A stretch of 64,000 bases of DNA from Bacteroidales bacterium (GCA_023138875.1 JAGLOO010000030.1:1-64000), one strand, 5' to 3'; positions 50,171 to 60,182 are shown, counted from the stretch's first letter. Made by a program: numbers and translations. Notes: a model not told the origin generated them from the letters alone.

Positions 50171-53098
50171 ATGAAACATAAGGTCCCCTTAACGATCGCT
50201 TTTTTACTATTCTCAATTTTTGTAGTAAATGCACAAAATAATAATATCCTTTGGACCGAAGATTTTGAAGGGGATTGGTCAGATAATTGGTATGTAGATA
50301 TTGGAACCTGGGAAGTGGGCACACCCACAAGTGGCCCCCAGAGTGCTTTTGTTGGGAATAATTGTGCTGCGACAGTTTTAAATGGGAACTATACTGAGCC
50401 TGTTGATTCAAGGTTAATCAGGTACACATCTTTTGTCGTACCGGCTGCATCAGAGAATCCTACCATTCGTTTTTGGCATTGGTGGCATTTCGCATTAGGT
50501 GATTGGGGAGAAGTCCAATTAAAGACTAGCAATGGAGAGTGGGTGCCCATTTCAATAAGATATGATGAGTTTGGGAGTGATGCCTGGTATCGTGGATTAA
50601 TTGATCTATCGGAATATGCAGATTCTACAGTTCAACTTGCTTTTTACTTCCATTCGAAGGGTATTTATTATCCTTCTGATGTAAATGCCGGTTGGTATAT
50701 TGATGATGTATCATTGGTTACGGGCCCTTATTTATTTAATAATCCGGAGGATTTCGAATCAGGATTGGGTGACTGGTCGGTTGAGAAGGGCACATGGGAT
50801 CTCGGAGTCCCAACATACGGACCGAGTAATGCTCGCGGTGGTCAAAATTGTTTTGGCACGAAATTAAATGGTCAATATCATGAGCCTGTAGATAGCAGAC
50901 TGATAAGCCCTCCAATTGAAGTACCGACCGCATCAGAAAATCCACGACTTCAATTCTGGCATTGGTGGAAAATCGCATTAGGTGATTATGGAGAAGTTCA
51001 AATAAAGACGAATAACGAAGCTTGGAACCCCATTTCAATTAGGTATAATAATTATGGGGGCGATGCCTGGTATCGTGGATTAATTGATCTATCGGAATAT
51101 GCAGATTCTACAGTTCAACTTGCTTTTTATTTCCATTCGAAGGGTATTTATTATCCTTCTGATGTAAATGCCGGTTGGTATATTGATGATGTATCATTGG
51201 TTACGGGCCCTTATTTATTTAATAATCCGGAGGATTTCGAATCAGGATTGGGTGACTGGTCGGTTGAGAAGGGCACATGGGAAGTTGGAGAACCAACCTC
51301 TGGGCCGAGCAAATCGAATGGAGGACTATACTGTGCTGGTACTATTCTAGATGGTAATTATCATGAACCTGTTGATAGCCGGCTCATAAGCCGACCATTT
51401 GTTGTACCCGCAGCATCAGAGATTCCTGCGGTTCGTTTTTGGCATTGGTTCAGTTTCGCACTCGGTGATTGGGGTGAGATTCAATTAACTACCGATGAGG
51501 GTAAAACCTGGAAAACAATCTCAACTCAGTCCATAAATACAAGTAGTGGATCATGGACACCATATTACATTCCTTTAACGTCATATGCTGATTCTACAGT
51601 TCAACTTGCTTTTTATTTCCATTCGGAGGGTATTTATTATCCTTCTGACCTAAGTACCGGTTGGTATATAGATGATGTGAGAATTCATGACAATTCAGAT
51701 CTGGCTGTTTACGCCGGCCCGGATGTAACCAGAGAATCTGGCTCCTCAGTGACATTAAATGCCTCAGTAAGTGGAGGGACCGAACCTTATGTATATGAAT
51801 GGATCCCATCAGATGGGCTTAGTGATCCAACCACATTAAACCCGGTTGCCACCCCCTCAGATACTACTACATATACCCTTAAAGTAACTGACAAGAATGG
51901 GTGCTTCAGAACTGATAAAATTATTGTATCTGCGAACAGTGGAACCAGTGGCATCAATGATGCAACCGATATCCTGTCTTACAGCTTTAGTAAGCCTCCT
52001 CAAACCGGAGATGAGGTCATCAATGCGGGTTCCCATACTGTTAACATAGAAGTGGAACATGAAACAGATTTGACGAATCTTGTTGCCACATTTACATTAT
52101 CGGATGGTGCGACAGCAACTGTCGGTGGAGCAGCTCAGGAGAGCGGAATAACTGCCAATGATTTTACAAATCCGGTAAATTATTTGATTACAGCGGAAAA
52201 TGGGGTCACAGCTCAGGGATGGATTGTTTCTGTTAATACACCAGTAGCTGAAGATGAGACTGATATCCTGTCCTACAGTTTTGGCATACCGCCCCAGACA
52301 GGAGATGCATTGGTAGACCCAGTTTCCCATACAGTTGACACTAAAGTTGAATATGGGACAGATTTGACCAGCCTTATTGCCACATTTACGCTCTCTGATG
52401 GTGCAACATTATCTGTGGGGGGGATTGCTCAACAGAGCGGAACCACTGCCAATGATTTTACAAATCCGGTGACCTGTGTGATCACCGCTTTAGACGGAGT
52501 CACAGTACAGGAGTGGGTGGTTACTGTTGTTGCAGCAGCACTGAACGATACCGATATCCTCTCCTACAATTTCGGTAAACCTCCCCAAATAGGAGATGCA
52601 ATCGTAAATCCGGTTTCCCATACAGTTGACATTGAAGTTGAAAATGGCACAGACTTGACCAGCCTTATTGCCACATTTAGTTTATCTGAAGGAGCAACAG
52701 CATCTGTGGAGGGAGCAGATCAACAGAGCGGAACTACTGCCAATGATTTTACAAATCCGGTAACCTATACCATCACCGCTTCTGATGGAGAAACAAAGCA
52801 GGATTGGACTATAACCGTCAATGTTGAAGTTGTCATTGGAGTGGATGAGCATACCAGCCATGCAATGAGGATCTATCCCAATCCCTTTTCAAACAATGCG
52901 ATCATTGAAATTTGCAATCCCGATCATTCAACCCTCACATTATCGGTTTTCAGTGTGTTAGGAAACAAAGTTTTTCAAATGGACGTGACCACATCAGATA
53001 AAGTAACATTGAAAAAAGGAAACCTCTCTGCAGGGGTTTACATGATTGTATTGAAGGGAGAAAAAGTACTTGAAAATAGAATGATTGTAATAAAATAA
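50171..53098 (+). CDS. Large repeat-rich surface protein with T9SS sorting domain
   Basis: The 975-residue protein has a signal peptide (LTIAFLLFSIFVVNAQ), three tandem beta-sandwich domains of about 161 residues (each with DWSVEKGTW or similar, EPVDSRLI, FWHWW, STVQLAFYFHSKGIYYPSD and NAGWYIDDV), a PKD/SprB-like segment (TSVTLN..YEWIPSDGLSDPTTLNP), three DUF5018-type repeats of about 97 residues starting ILSYSF, and a C-terminal sorting domain (RIYPNPFSNNAIIEI to GVYMIVLKG). It is likely exported by T9SS and bound to the surface, maybe for adhesion or glycan binding. Confidence 0.88.
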   Translation: MKHKVPLTIAFLLFSIFVVNAQNNNILWTEDFEGDWSDNWYVDIGTWEVGTPTSGPQSAFVGNNCAATVLNGNYTEPVDSRLIRYTSFVVPAASENPTIRFWHWWHFALGDWGEVQLKTSNGEWVPISIRYDEFGSDAWYRGLIDLSEYADSTVQLAFYFHSKGIYYPSDVNAGWYIDDVSLVTGPYLFNNPEDFESGLGDWSVEKGTWDLGVPTYGPSNARGGQNCFGTKLNGQYHEPVDSRLISPPIEVPTASENPRLQFWHWWKIALGDYGEVQIKTNNEAWNPISIRYNNYGGDAWYRGLIDLSEYADSTVQLAFYFHSKGIYYPSDVNAGWYIDDVSLVTGPYLFNNPEDFESGLGDWSVEKGTWEVGEPTSGPSKSNGGLYCAGTILDGNYHEPVDSRLISRPFVVPAASEIPAVRFWHWFSFALGDWGEIQLTTDEGKTWKTISTQSINTSSGSWTPYYIPLTSYADSTVQLAFYFHSEGIYYPSDLSTGWYIDDVRIHDNSDLAVYAGPDVTRESGSSVTLNASVSGGTEPYVYEWIPSDGLSDPTTLNPVATPSDTTTYTLKVTDKNGCFRTDKIIVSANSGTSGINDATDILSYSFSKPPQTGDEVINAGSHTVNIEVEHETDLTNLVATFTLSDGATATVGGAAQESGITANDFTNPVNYLITAENGVTAQGWIVSVNTPVAEDETDILSYSFGIPPQTGDALVDPVSHTVDTKVEYGTDLTSLIATFTLSDGATLSVGGIAQQSGTTANDFTNPVTCVITALDGVTVQEWVVTVVAAALNDTDILSYNFGKPPQIGDAIVNPVSHTVDIEVENGTDLTSLIATFSLSEGATASVEGADQQSGTTANDFTNPVTYTITASDGETKQDWTITVNVEVVIGVDEHTSHAMRIYPNPFSNNAIIEICNPDHSTLTLSVFSVLGNKVFQMDVTTSDKVTLKKGNLSAGVYMIVLKGEKVLENRMIVIK
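50579..50799 (+). repeat. 221-bp near-identical repeat, copy 1
   Basis: This matches 51062-51282 at 220 of 221 bases (one synonymous T/C change), with a period of 483 bp (161 codons). It covers the end of one beta-sandwich domain and the start of the next. Flanking parts of the same domains have diverged strongly, so the identity points to recent gene conversion or duplication. Confidence 0.9.
51062..51282 (+). repeat. 221-bp near-identical repeat, copy 2
   Basis: Second copy of the repeat at 50579. A third, shorter match (GATTCTACAGTTCAACTTGC and following bases) lies near 51590 in the third domain but has diverged. Confidence 0.9.
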
Positions 53099-53225
53099 CG
53101 GATACGTGTATATTGCGGTGCCACACTACTGCGAATTGTACATTAACATTATGCATTTCTTTGCAAATAATCTGGATTGAAAGATAATTGTGGCACTGAA
53201 ATATAAACGATGTTAGGTGCTGAGC

Positions 53226-53531
53226 TTAAAGATCAAGTGTAAGTGTGAGATGTCCCCCAAGTCCATCACTTATTATGCGCATAAGAGTTGATAGCCTGAT
53301 ATCACTGGCATCATTTTCAATCCTGGAGATGTAGTTCTTTGTTGTGCCAACTCTCAGCGCAAGATCTTCCTGGGTCAACTTCCTCCTTTTCCTAGCCTCT
53401 TGAATTAAAACACCAATTTTAAACGCTTCAAATTCCTGCTCAAATTTTTCTCGTGTAGGCGTGCCTTTCTTGCCATATTGCTGATCAAGATGATCATCAA
53501 AAGACGTAAGATTCTTATTCCTTTTGCTCAT
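53226..53531 (-). CDS. higA: HigA-type antitoxin (XRE helix-turn-helix)
   Basis: The 101-residue protein has an N-terminal linker (SFDDHLDQQYGKKGTPTREKFE) and a C-terminal XRE helix-turn-helix (IQEARKRRKLTQEDLALRVGTTKNYISRIENDASDIRLSTLMRII). It follows the toxin gene by 12 bases, the usual HigBA order. It should bind and neutralise HigB and repress the operon. Confidence 0.9.
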   Translation of the reverse strand: MSKRNKNLTSFDDHLDQQYGKKGTPTREKFEQEFEAFKIGVLIQEARKRRKLTQEDLALRVGTTKNYISRIENDASDIRLSTLMRIISDGLGGHLTLTLDL

Positions 53532-53543
53532 AATATTCTTGTC

Positions 53544-53855
53544 TTATTTTTCCGCTTTAATAATCTCATTTTTAGGAGTTTTTCGGGTCTTCTTTTGAAA
53601 TCCGTGTAATAGAATTATTAATTTTCCTTCATCGAAGAAACAGAAAATCCTGTAGATGTTTCTATGGACCATTATTCTGATCTCATATATCCCATCTGAG
53701 CCTCTAATGTGCTTGAAGAACTTGGATGGGATGACTTCCAGGTCACGGACTAAGCCAATAACCCAATCTACTTTCTTCTTTACTGTAGGTTCCAGACTTT
53801 TATAAAACTCCTGAAAATGATTTCCATAATTGAAAATCTGTCTTCGAGATTTCAC
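53544..53855 (-). CDS. higB: HigB/RelE-type toxin (phage-derived Gp49-like)
   Basis: The 103-residue protein has the RelE-like toxin core: KVDWVIGLVRDLEVIPSKFFKHIRGSDGIYEIRIMVHRNIYRIFCFFDEGKLIILLHGFQKKTRKTP. It starts at GTG (53855), with no in-frame ATG upstream. Such toxins cleave mRNA on the ribosome. It is first in a two-gene TA operon. The context is accessory DNA between a T9SS surface protein and the caspase operon. Confidence 0.88.
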   Translation of the reverse strand: MKSRRQIFNYGNHFQEFYKSLEPTVKKKVDWVIGLVRDLEVIPSKFFKHIRGSDGIYEIRIMVHRNIYRIFCFFDEGKLIILLHGFQKKTRKTPKNEIIKAEK

Positions 53856-53970
53856 ATCGCAAAGTTACCTAATCGGGCAACCAATTCAAAGCATTTCAAG
53901 AAATATCTACTATTGGAGAAGCTTTGCACCTAACCCCCGGCAAACGATCATTGGATAAATGGCCATCGGG

Positions 53971-56562
53971 TCAATCATCCCTGACACAGCGGACAGAGAA
54001 CCCATTGCTCTTGGTGTAGTTGCCTCGGTACACTTCCGCGATATTGTAACTCAGGCTGCGGGCCCAGGCCGCCGAACCACTATATTCTGAAGTTGTCCAG
54101 AAAAGTGCACTGCTGCCAACGTTGAAGAAGGTGCCATAGTCGTAACGGTTGCCGCCCGGAAGGGCTGTAAATCCACTTGTATTGGTCGCGCCTATATTCG
54201 GACTATTCCAATAGGTTGTGCCGGTTTCTTTTAGTTTCCCACCCTCATTTGTTCCTCGCCAGCCTTCCTTGTCCGCTTCTGTCTGGATCATACCCAGATG
54301 CATTTCCAGCTGTTTCCACTCGTCATCACTGGGTAGGTGCCAGCCGGATGGGCATACGCCCTGAACACCACTCGGATTAGCAACACTGCTTCCGGTTCCG
54401 TTCATTGCCGTGGCCCAGGTATACAATGCCCCATAGGTGTTTCCGGTGGATGCGTTATTATCATTCCAGCAGTACGCTTTGTCACTATCCGACAGGCCAT
54501 CCCACATTGCATTGCTTTCAACCAGAGGAATGGCAGCTCCGTTGGCATAATGGATTGATTTCAGGTTCTCCGCCATCCAGGTTTGGTCTCCAATCACAAC
54601 GGTTTGATAATAATTGCCGTCATAATCAGAAATTAGTTCACTGCTTGTTAAGAAATTTAGTTCATTTCCGTAACTCGTTCCTAAACTATTGGTTGCATAA
54701 GCCCTAACATAATAAGTGGTTAATGGATTCAACCCCGAAATATCACTGGTAAAGCTTCCTGTTCCAGTTCCATCAGTTGTGAGGTTATCAGAGGTAGTCG
54801 GACCTGGAGAAGTGCTCCAGCAAACTCCTCTTGCAGTTACTGTTTCTCCTCCATCACTGGTGACATCACCTCCACCCTGGGCTGAAGTTTCTGTAATATT
54901 GCTCAAAGATATGGTTGAAACTGTTGGAACGGTCGAGGGACATTGACCTGTGATGAAACTTTCCTGAGTTCCATAAGCTGTGCCTGCCGAATTGGTTGCA
55001 TAAGCTCTAACATAATATGTTGTTCCACAGGAAAGTCCGGTAATTGCACTTGTGTAGGGTCCGGTGCCTGTTCCATCAGAAGAATTATTATCAGATATGG
55101 TCGGACTTGGTGACGTGCTCCAGCAGACTCCCTTAGCGGTCACAGTGCGTCCGCCATCATCTGTTACATCACCTCCTCCCTGAGCTGAAGTTTGAGTAAT
55201 ACTGCTCACAACTGTGGTGGTAACCACCGGAATTCCCCCCGGACAGGCACCTGTTGTGAAGCTAACCTCTTCTCCATAGGCTGTACCAACAGAATTTGTG
55301 ACATAGGCCCTCACATAATATTTGATTTCACAGGATAAGCCGGTTATTGCGCTGGTAAAACTACCCGTACCGCTTCCGTTGGTAGTGTGGCTGTCAGAAA
55401 TAGTCGGATTTTGAGAAGTACTCCAGCAAACCCCTTTTGCAGTCACTGATGCTCCTCCATCACTGGTAACATTACCCCCACCCTGAGCTGAAGTTTCCGT
55501 AATAGTGTTTACAGGTGAGGTGGTCACAGTGGGCAGGTTCACTGAACATTGACTCGTAGTAAAACTGACCTGAGTTCCATAAGTTGTGCCTGAAGTATTG
55601 GTCGCATACGCTTTTAAATAATATGCTGTTCCACAGGCCAGTCCGGTTATTGAACTTGTGTAACTTCCAGTGCCTGTTCCATCCGTTGTGTAACTATCAT
55701 TAATGGTTGGATTCTGAGAAGTGCTCCAACATACCCCTTTTGCGGTAACTGAGGCACCTCCGTCATCAGTTACATCTCCACCACCCAGCGCTGAATTTTC
55801 TGTTATACTGGTTACAGATGAGGTGGATAAAGTGGGTAGATCCGCTGTGCATGAATTTGTGGTAAAACTCAACTGCTGACCATATCCGACACCTTCTGAA
55901 TTTGTTGCATAAGCCCTTACAAAATAGACCGTGTTGCAGTTCAACCCATTTAAAGAACTGGTGAAACTTGCTGAACCAGTACCATCTGTAGTTCGAAAAT
56001 TCGATAAAGTGGGATTCTGCGATGTTCCCCAACATACTCCTTTCTGGGTGATCGAAGCTCCGCCATTATTTGTTATCTCCCCACCTGAAGATGCCGTATT
56101 TTCAGTAATGGTTGTTATTTCTGCCGTAGTTATTGATGGCACTGTGAGCACAGTAACCTCACTGGTAGTAAATTCCAGTTCATCACCATAAATTGTTCCA
56201 CCATTGTCAGTGGCAAACGCCTTAACGTAATAAAGCATACTCGCCTCGAGTCCTGTTAAGGCATCCGAAAAAACCTCCTCCTTACTATTTGAACCCAATA
56301 GCAAAGTGGCATCATTAATGGTGGGATCTTTTAATTGTGAAAAACAGAAGCCGTGTTGGGTAACGCTATCTCTGCGAAAATCAATAATCTCACCTGCAAC
56401 TGAACATGAATTATGTGTGATGTCAGAAACCGAACGGGTTTTTACAATTAGTTTCTTTACAGGATCCAAACGCTCACATCCACCGGAAATCACAAATAAT
56501 GAGATTGAACCAACCAATAATGGAATAATGCTGTTATAAGTTATGTTTCTGAATGATCTCAT
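53971..56562 (-). CDS. Multi-repeat lipoprotein with C-terminal FISUMP domain
   Basis: The 863-residue lipoprotein (signal ending VISGGC) has six tandem repeats of about 97 residues, each ending with AYATNSxGTxYGxxxSFTT and carrying GGGDVTSDGG and AKGVCWSTS; the first repeat is divergent. The C-terminal 200 residues are a FISUMP domain (VVIGDQTWMAENL, SGWHLPSDDEWKQLE, GFSVRCVRD). These are extracellular binding modules without known ligands. It is last in an operon with a caspase-fold protease (15-base gap), suggesting a linked envelope role. Confidence 0.88.
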   Translation of the reverse strand: MRSFRNITYNSIIPLLVGSISLFVISGGCERLDPVKKLIVKTRSVSDITHNSCSVAGEIIDFRRDSVTQHGFCFSQLKDPTINDATLLLGSNSKEEVFSDALTGLEASMLYYVKAFATDNGGTIYGDELEFTTSEVTVLTVPSITTAEITTITENTASSGGEITNNGGASITQKGVCWGTSQNPTLSNFRTTDGTGSASFTSSLNGLNCNTVYFVRAYATNSEGVGYGQQLSFTTNSCTADLPTLSTSSVTSITENSALGGGDVTDDGGASVTAKGVCWSTSQNPTINDSYTTDGTGTGSYTSSITGLACGTAYYLKAYATNTSGTTYGTQVSFTTSQCSVNLPTVTTSPVNTITETSAQGGGNVTSDGGASVTAKGVCWSTSQNPTISDSHTTNGSGTGSFTSAITGLSCEIKYYVRAYVTNSVGTAYGEEVSFTTGACPGGIPVVTTTVVSSITQTSAQGGGDVTDDGGRTVTAKGVCWSTSPSPTISDNNSSDGTGTGPYTSAITGLSCGTTYYVRAYATNSAGTAYGTQESFITGQCPSTVPTVSTISLSNITETSAQGGGDVTSDGGETVTARGVCWSTSPGPTTSDNLTTDGTGTGSFTSDISGLNPLTTYYVRAYATNSLGTSYGNELNFLTSSELISDYDGNYYQTVVIGDQTWMAENLKSIHYANGAAIPLVESNAMWDGLSDSDKAYCWNDNNASTGNTYGALYTWATAMNGTGSSVANPSGVQGVCPSGWHLPSDDEWKQLEMHLGMIQTEADKEGWRGTNEGGKLKETGTTYWNSPNIGATNTSGFTALPGGNRYDYGTFFNVGSSALFWTTSEYSGSAAWARSLSYNIAEVYRGNYTKSNGFSVRCVRDD

Positions 56563-56577
56563 TCGATTACTGATTCA

Positions 56578-57729
56578 TTATTCCCTTTTCAGGAAAATGA
56601 AGTCTCCTCCCTGGTCTCCTACATACCCAATATTTCCATATTGAGGAATCGCCTTGCTATTCTTAATCACCGTTAATCGGAAACTATTAAACAGAGTAGC
56701 TGAGGATAGGTATGTGTCCTTGTTTTCGTTTAATTGGTTGATCAGGTATCTGGTGAATGCACTTCTGTCAGGCACTTCCGTCTTATTGCCACTGGTCATT
56801 GCTTTCCTGCTTGGATGCTCATAAAGCTGCTCATAGGCTAACTCATCGTCTGCAAATCCCGCTCTGGTTTCAAAAATTGAACCACCAAAACAAGCATCAG
56901 TAATGAGCAACGTGTGTTTTGAATCTATTTCAGTTAAATAATCGATGACGGCACTGTTACGCACCCAATTGGTTTTCTTTTCGCGTTCTGCGTCTGAGGG
57001 TAACCAGTACCCATTGTTTGATTTTTCATCCCACATACCATGTCCTGCGTAGAAGATCAGAAGATTATCTTCTGGAGTAACCTTTTGAGTTAGATCATCC
57101 AGGCTTCCGATCAATTCTTCCCTGGTTGCATTCCTTAAGAAGGTGATATTCTCCTCTTCAAATGTGTAATTCTTAGTAAGCGACTCAATAAACTTTACAC
57201 AATCCTTTACTGGATTTTCTAAATCTCTAAGCCTATAGTCTTCGTATTCATCGATTCCGATGACAAGTGCATAGTAGACAGACTTGTCTCTAATCTTATC
57301 AGCCAGTGTGGGTTCCGGTGGGGTATAGTCAATGAACAGTGTTTTCTCTTTCAGGTTATCGTTTTTATCCATTGCCACTATCCTTAGCCTGTTCTGGCCT
57401 GGTTCAAGTTCAATGGTTGAAACGAATCCGCCTTCGTCGTTAAATTCAATCCATTTTGATCCTATTGACAAAACACTGATCCCGCTTGCAGCCGATATTT
57501 TTCCAATCAATACTACCTCCGGTTCAGCACTTTTATAATACACTCCGTTCTCCAGTTCTGGAGAGATTATGGTAATGGCTGGCTCCTTGGCATCGGGAAC
57601 CTCGACCACCTCCACTTCTGGTGCATTGTTCAATTGAAATGAAACCTTTTCACCTTTTAGTACCTGGGAATGAAGGGACAATGTTCCAACCAGGAGCTGT
57701 AAAACCAAAATGTATCTAACCAGTTTCAT
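56578..57729 (-). CDS. Secreted caspase-fold (C14) protease
   Basis: The 383-residue protein has a signal peptide (LVLQLLVGTLSLHSQ), an Ig-like domain (about 50-135), then a caspase/metacaspase domain with the catalytic His in FYAGHGMWDE (His230) and catalytic Cys in ITDACFGGS (Cys280). Thus it is an exported, catalytically intact caspase homologue. Substrate preference (acidic or basic) cannot be read. It lies between the 258-residue exported protein (6-base gap) and the FISUMP lipoprotein, all in one operon. Confidence 0.88.
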   Translation of the reverse strand: MKLVRYILVLQLLVGTLSLHSQVLKGEKVSFQLNNAPEVEVVEVPDAKEPAITIISPELENGVYYKSAEPEVVLIGKISAASGISVLSIGSKWIEFNDEGGFVSTIELEPGQNRLRIVAMDKNDNLKEKTLFIDYTPPEPTLADKIRDKSVYYALVIGIDEYEDYRLRDLENPVKDCVKFIESLTKNYTFEEENITFLRNATREELIGSLDDLTQKVTPEDNLLIFYAGHGMWDEKSNNGYWLPSDAEREKKTNWVRNSAVIDYLTEIDSKHTLLITDACFGGSIFETRAGFADDELAYEQLYEHPSRKAMTSGNKTEVPDRSAFTRYLINQLNENKDTYLSSATLFNSFRLTVIKNSKAIPQYGNIGYVGDQGGDFIFLKRE

Positions 57730-57735
57730 TGTTGT

Positions 57736-58512
57736 TTAAAAGGTATATTTCAATGAAAACAGTGGAGTATTTGAAATAACATCATAATCGGTCCCTACTG
57801 AGACACCTTTCTGATCACTATAGAGCTTTTCTTTCCTCAGGTCCGAAGTACCAATGAAGGTCCAGGTGAGGTCGGTAACCCAGATTGCTATCGCGCTAAA
57901 GGCCAGGCCTTTTGAAATATTATTTTGTCTTATTGTAGTGGATAATAAAGAATTTGCATCTTCCGCTGATTCAGCAATACCATAATCTTCATAGGAAGCA
58001 ACAGCCATTTTATTTAGGACTATTGCTCCGCCAATACAACCATATCCAACCACACCCTTTATCCAATGTGGTTTTCCAGTTACTCTTGACAACCCCAGTC
58101 CCGGGAAGGCAACGGATTGAAGAATGATCCCAACTCTGTTGAATTCTTTGGATGAGGCGGGAAGGGGTAAAATCATGTTCGCAAATACCTGGATATCAAT
58201 CGGTGCATTCAGGAAGATACTATCAGCTTCAGGATCCCAGATAATAACCTTGTTATTACCCGCTACAATGTCCTCTCCAATATCACCCTTTAATGCATTC
58301 ACTTCCAGGTTATTTCCATCTGCTTCAGTTATTTCAACCCAAACCTCAAAACGGGCAGCCTTATTGATATTTAGAATATCATATGTGATGTGGACGTGAT
58401 TGCCTTTTAGTTGGATGTTGGTATTTGCAATAATGGCTTCAGATTGGGCAATGCAACTATTGCCGCAAGAGATGCATCCAATAAGTATGATGAATAAGCA
58501 GGGCCCTTTCAT
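57736..58512 (-). CDS. Exported protein of unknown function, first in caspase operon
   Basis: The 258-residue protein has a signal region (LFIILIGCISCGNSCIAQ) containing possible lipobox cysteines, an Ig-like beta domain (about 25-110, IQLKGNHVHITYDIL), then two hydrophobic helices (about 156-172 and 205-225) and a C-terminal beta end in SLKYTF. A similar ending with an aromatic residue is seen in outer-membrane proteins. No known family is recognised. It has a GAGG site before the ATG and probably carries the operon promoter upstream. Confidence 0.75.
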   Translation of the reverse strand: MKGPCLFIILIGCISCGNSCIAQSEAIIANTNIQLKGNHVHITYDILNINKAARFEVWVEITEADGNNLEVNALKGDIGEDIVAGNNKVIIWDPEADSIFLNAPIDIQVFANMILPLPASSKEFNRVGIILQSVAFPGLGLSRVTGKPHWIKGVVGYGCIGGAIVLNKMAVASYEDYGIAESAEDANSLLSTTIRQNNISKGLAFSAIAIWVTDLTWTFIGTSDLRKEKLYSDQKGVSVGTDYDVISNTPLFSLKYTF

Positions 58513-58727
58513 TCCTCAATCTATTTTCAGTTGTGAGTTCAATTTAACTCGGGCTTTGTGTAAAAGCTTTCAATCGTTCTTAATATAATAACTTTTAATG
58601 TAAGTCTGGAATTTTCGCTTAACATAACTCTTTAAATATTCATATTGTTCTACATACAAAACAAATACACGCCTATTTATTCTATATACAAAACAATAAA
58701 GGATTTTCTCAAGGACTAGCTTACCAA

Positions 58728-60182
58728 CTACTTCTTATCTGACTTCCGGCTAATGAGCAGCATCCCTGCGAACATGATGCTTCCATTTACGATCAGCAAC
58801 TCAAACCCAAATCTGTACCCGTTAAAGAGCACTTCGGAAAAGTAACTGAGCAGGTATGTGAGGACGGGTGAGAGGATGGCCAGCAGGGGGACCAGCCGGT
58901 CGCGCACCCTGAGCCGGGTGAAGAGTCCGAAAGCATAGAGGCCCAGCAGGGGGCCGTAGGTATAGCCTGCCACCCTGAAAATGGCAGAGATTACATTTTC
59001 ATCATTGATGGCCCTGAAGAGCATGATCATCAGACCCAGCACAATGGAGATACCCAGGTGTACCCGCCGGCGGTACCGGGTCAGTTTGTGCTCCTCCCAG
59101 CGCTGACCCTCCAGGATATCCACAGTGAATGAAGTGGTCAGGGCCGTAAGGGCCGAATCTGCGCTGGAGTAGGCTGCTGCCACCAATCCCACAATAAAAA
59201 AGACCCCCACCACCTGTGGAAGATACCCTCCCGTAGCCACCAGGGGAAAAAAGTCGTCGGTTGCGGCCGGCACAGGGATTCCCCGGAACTGCGCGAATTG
59301 GATCAGAACCGCTCCCAGGAAAAGGAAGACCAGGTTCACCGGCACCAGGGAGAGGCTCATCAGGTACATGTTCTTTTTAGCTTCCCTGATATTCTTGCAG
59401 CTCAGGTTCTTCTGCATCATATCCTGGTCCAGGCCGGTCATCACAATGGTAATGAATGCACCGGCCAGGAAGTGCTTAACAAAGTGATTCTCCCGTTGCC
59501 ATCCGTCAAACACCCAGATCCCCGAATCATCACCTGCCGCCACCCTCCCGATCATCTCCCCAAGGGAAAGATCCATGGCCCTGGTAATGAGAATGATAGA
59601 TACCACCACAGCCGTAAGCATGCTGAAGGTTTGCAGGGTATCGGTCCAGATGATGGTTTTGATCCCCCCCCGGTAGGTATAGAGCCAGATCAGGGCGATG
59701 GTGACGATGACCGTAATAAAGAACGGGATGTTCCACGCCTCGAAAACGGTCAGCTGGAGTACATTCGCCACCAGAAATAGTCTGAAAGATGCCCCCACGA
59801 TCCTTGAGAGCAGGAAAAAGGAGGCCCCGGTTTTATAGGAAAACCGTCCAAAACGCTCTTCCAGGTAGGTATATATGCTGGTAAGCTGAAGCCTGTAATA
59901 AAGGGGCATCAACACATTGGCGATAACGGCATACCCGAGCAAATACCCCAGGACCATCTGCATGTAGGAAAACTGACTGTCGGCCACCCAGCCGGGTACA
60001 GAGATGAAGGTAACCCCCGAAAGGGATGCCCCGATCATACCAAATGCAACGATGTACCAGGGCGACTTCCGGTCACCCAGGAAAAAGGCTTCGTTGCCTG
60101 CACCCCGGCCCGAAAGCCAGGAGATCACCAACAGGAGCAAAAAATAAGCAACGATGATGGATATGATGAGTGTAGCTGACAA
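58728..60182 (-). CDS. Sodium:solute symporter family transporter
   Basis: The 484-residue protein has about 13 transmembrane helices and the SSS-family features: FFLGDRKSPWYIVAFGMIGASLSGVTFISVPG, SRIVGASFRLFLVANVLQLTVFEAWN, GGIKTIIWTDTLQ and the sodium-site YSSADSALTALTTSFTVDI. It would import an organic solute with Na+ across the inner membrane. The start is TTG at 60182; no ATG lies upstream in frame before a TGA. The substrate (sugar, amino acid or other) is unknown. Confidence 0.92.
   Translation of the reverse strand: MSATLIISIIVAYFLLLLVISWLSGRGAGNEAFFLGDRKSPWYIVAFGMIGASLSGVTFISVPGWVADSQFSYMQMVLGYLLGYAVIANVLMPLYYRLQLTSIYTYLEERFGRFSYKTGASFFLLSRIVGASFRLFLVANVLQLTVFEAWNIPFFITVIVTIALIWLYTYRGGIKTIIWTDTLQTFSMLTAVVVSIILITRAMDLSLGEMIGRVAAGDDSGIWVFDGWQRENHFVKHFLAGAFITIVMTGLDQDMMQKNLSCKNIREAKKNMYLMSLSLVPVNLVFLFLGAVLIQFAQFRGIPVPAATDDFFPLVATGGYLPQVVGVFFIVGLVAAAYSSADSALTALTTSFTVDILEGQRWEEHKLTRYRRRVHLGISIVLGLMIMLFRAINDENVISAIFRVAGYTYGPLLGLYAFGLFTRLRVRDRLVPLLAILSPVLTYLLSYFSEVLFNGYRFGFELLIVNGSIMFAGMLLISRKSDKK

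Noticed and set aside
53971-56562. Phage tail-fibre origin for the repeat protein
   Set aside because: It has a lipoprotein signal and a FISUMP domain and no phage genes are near.
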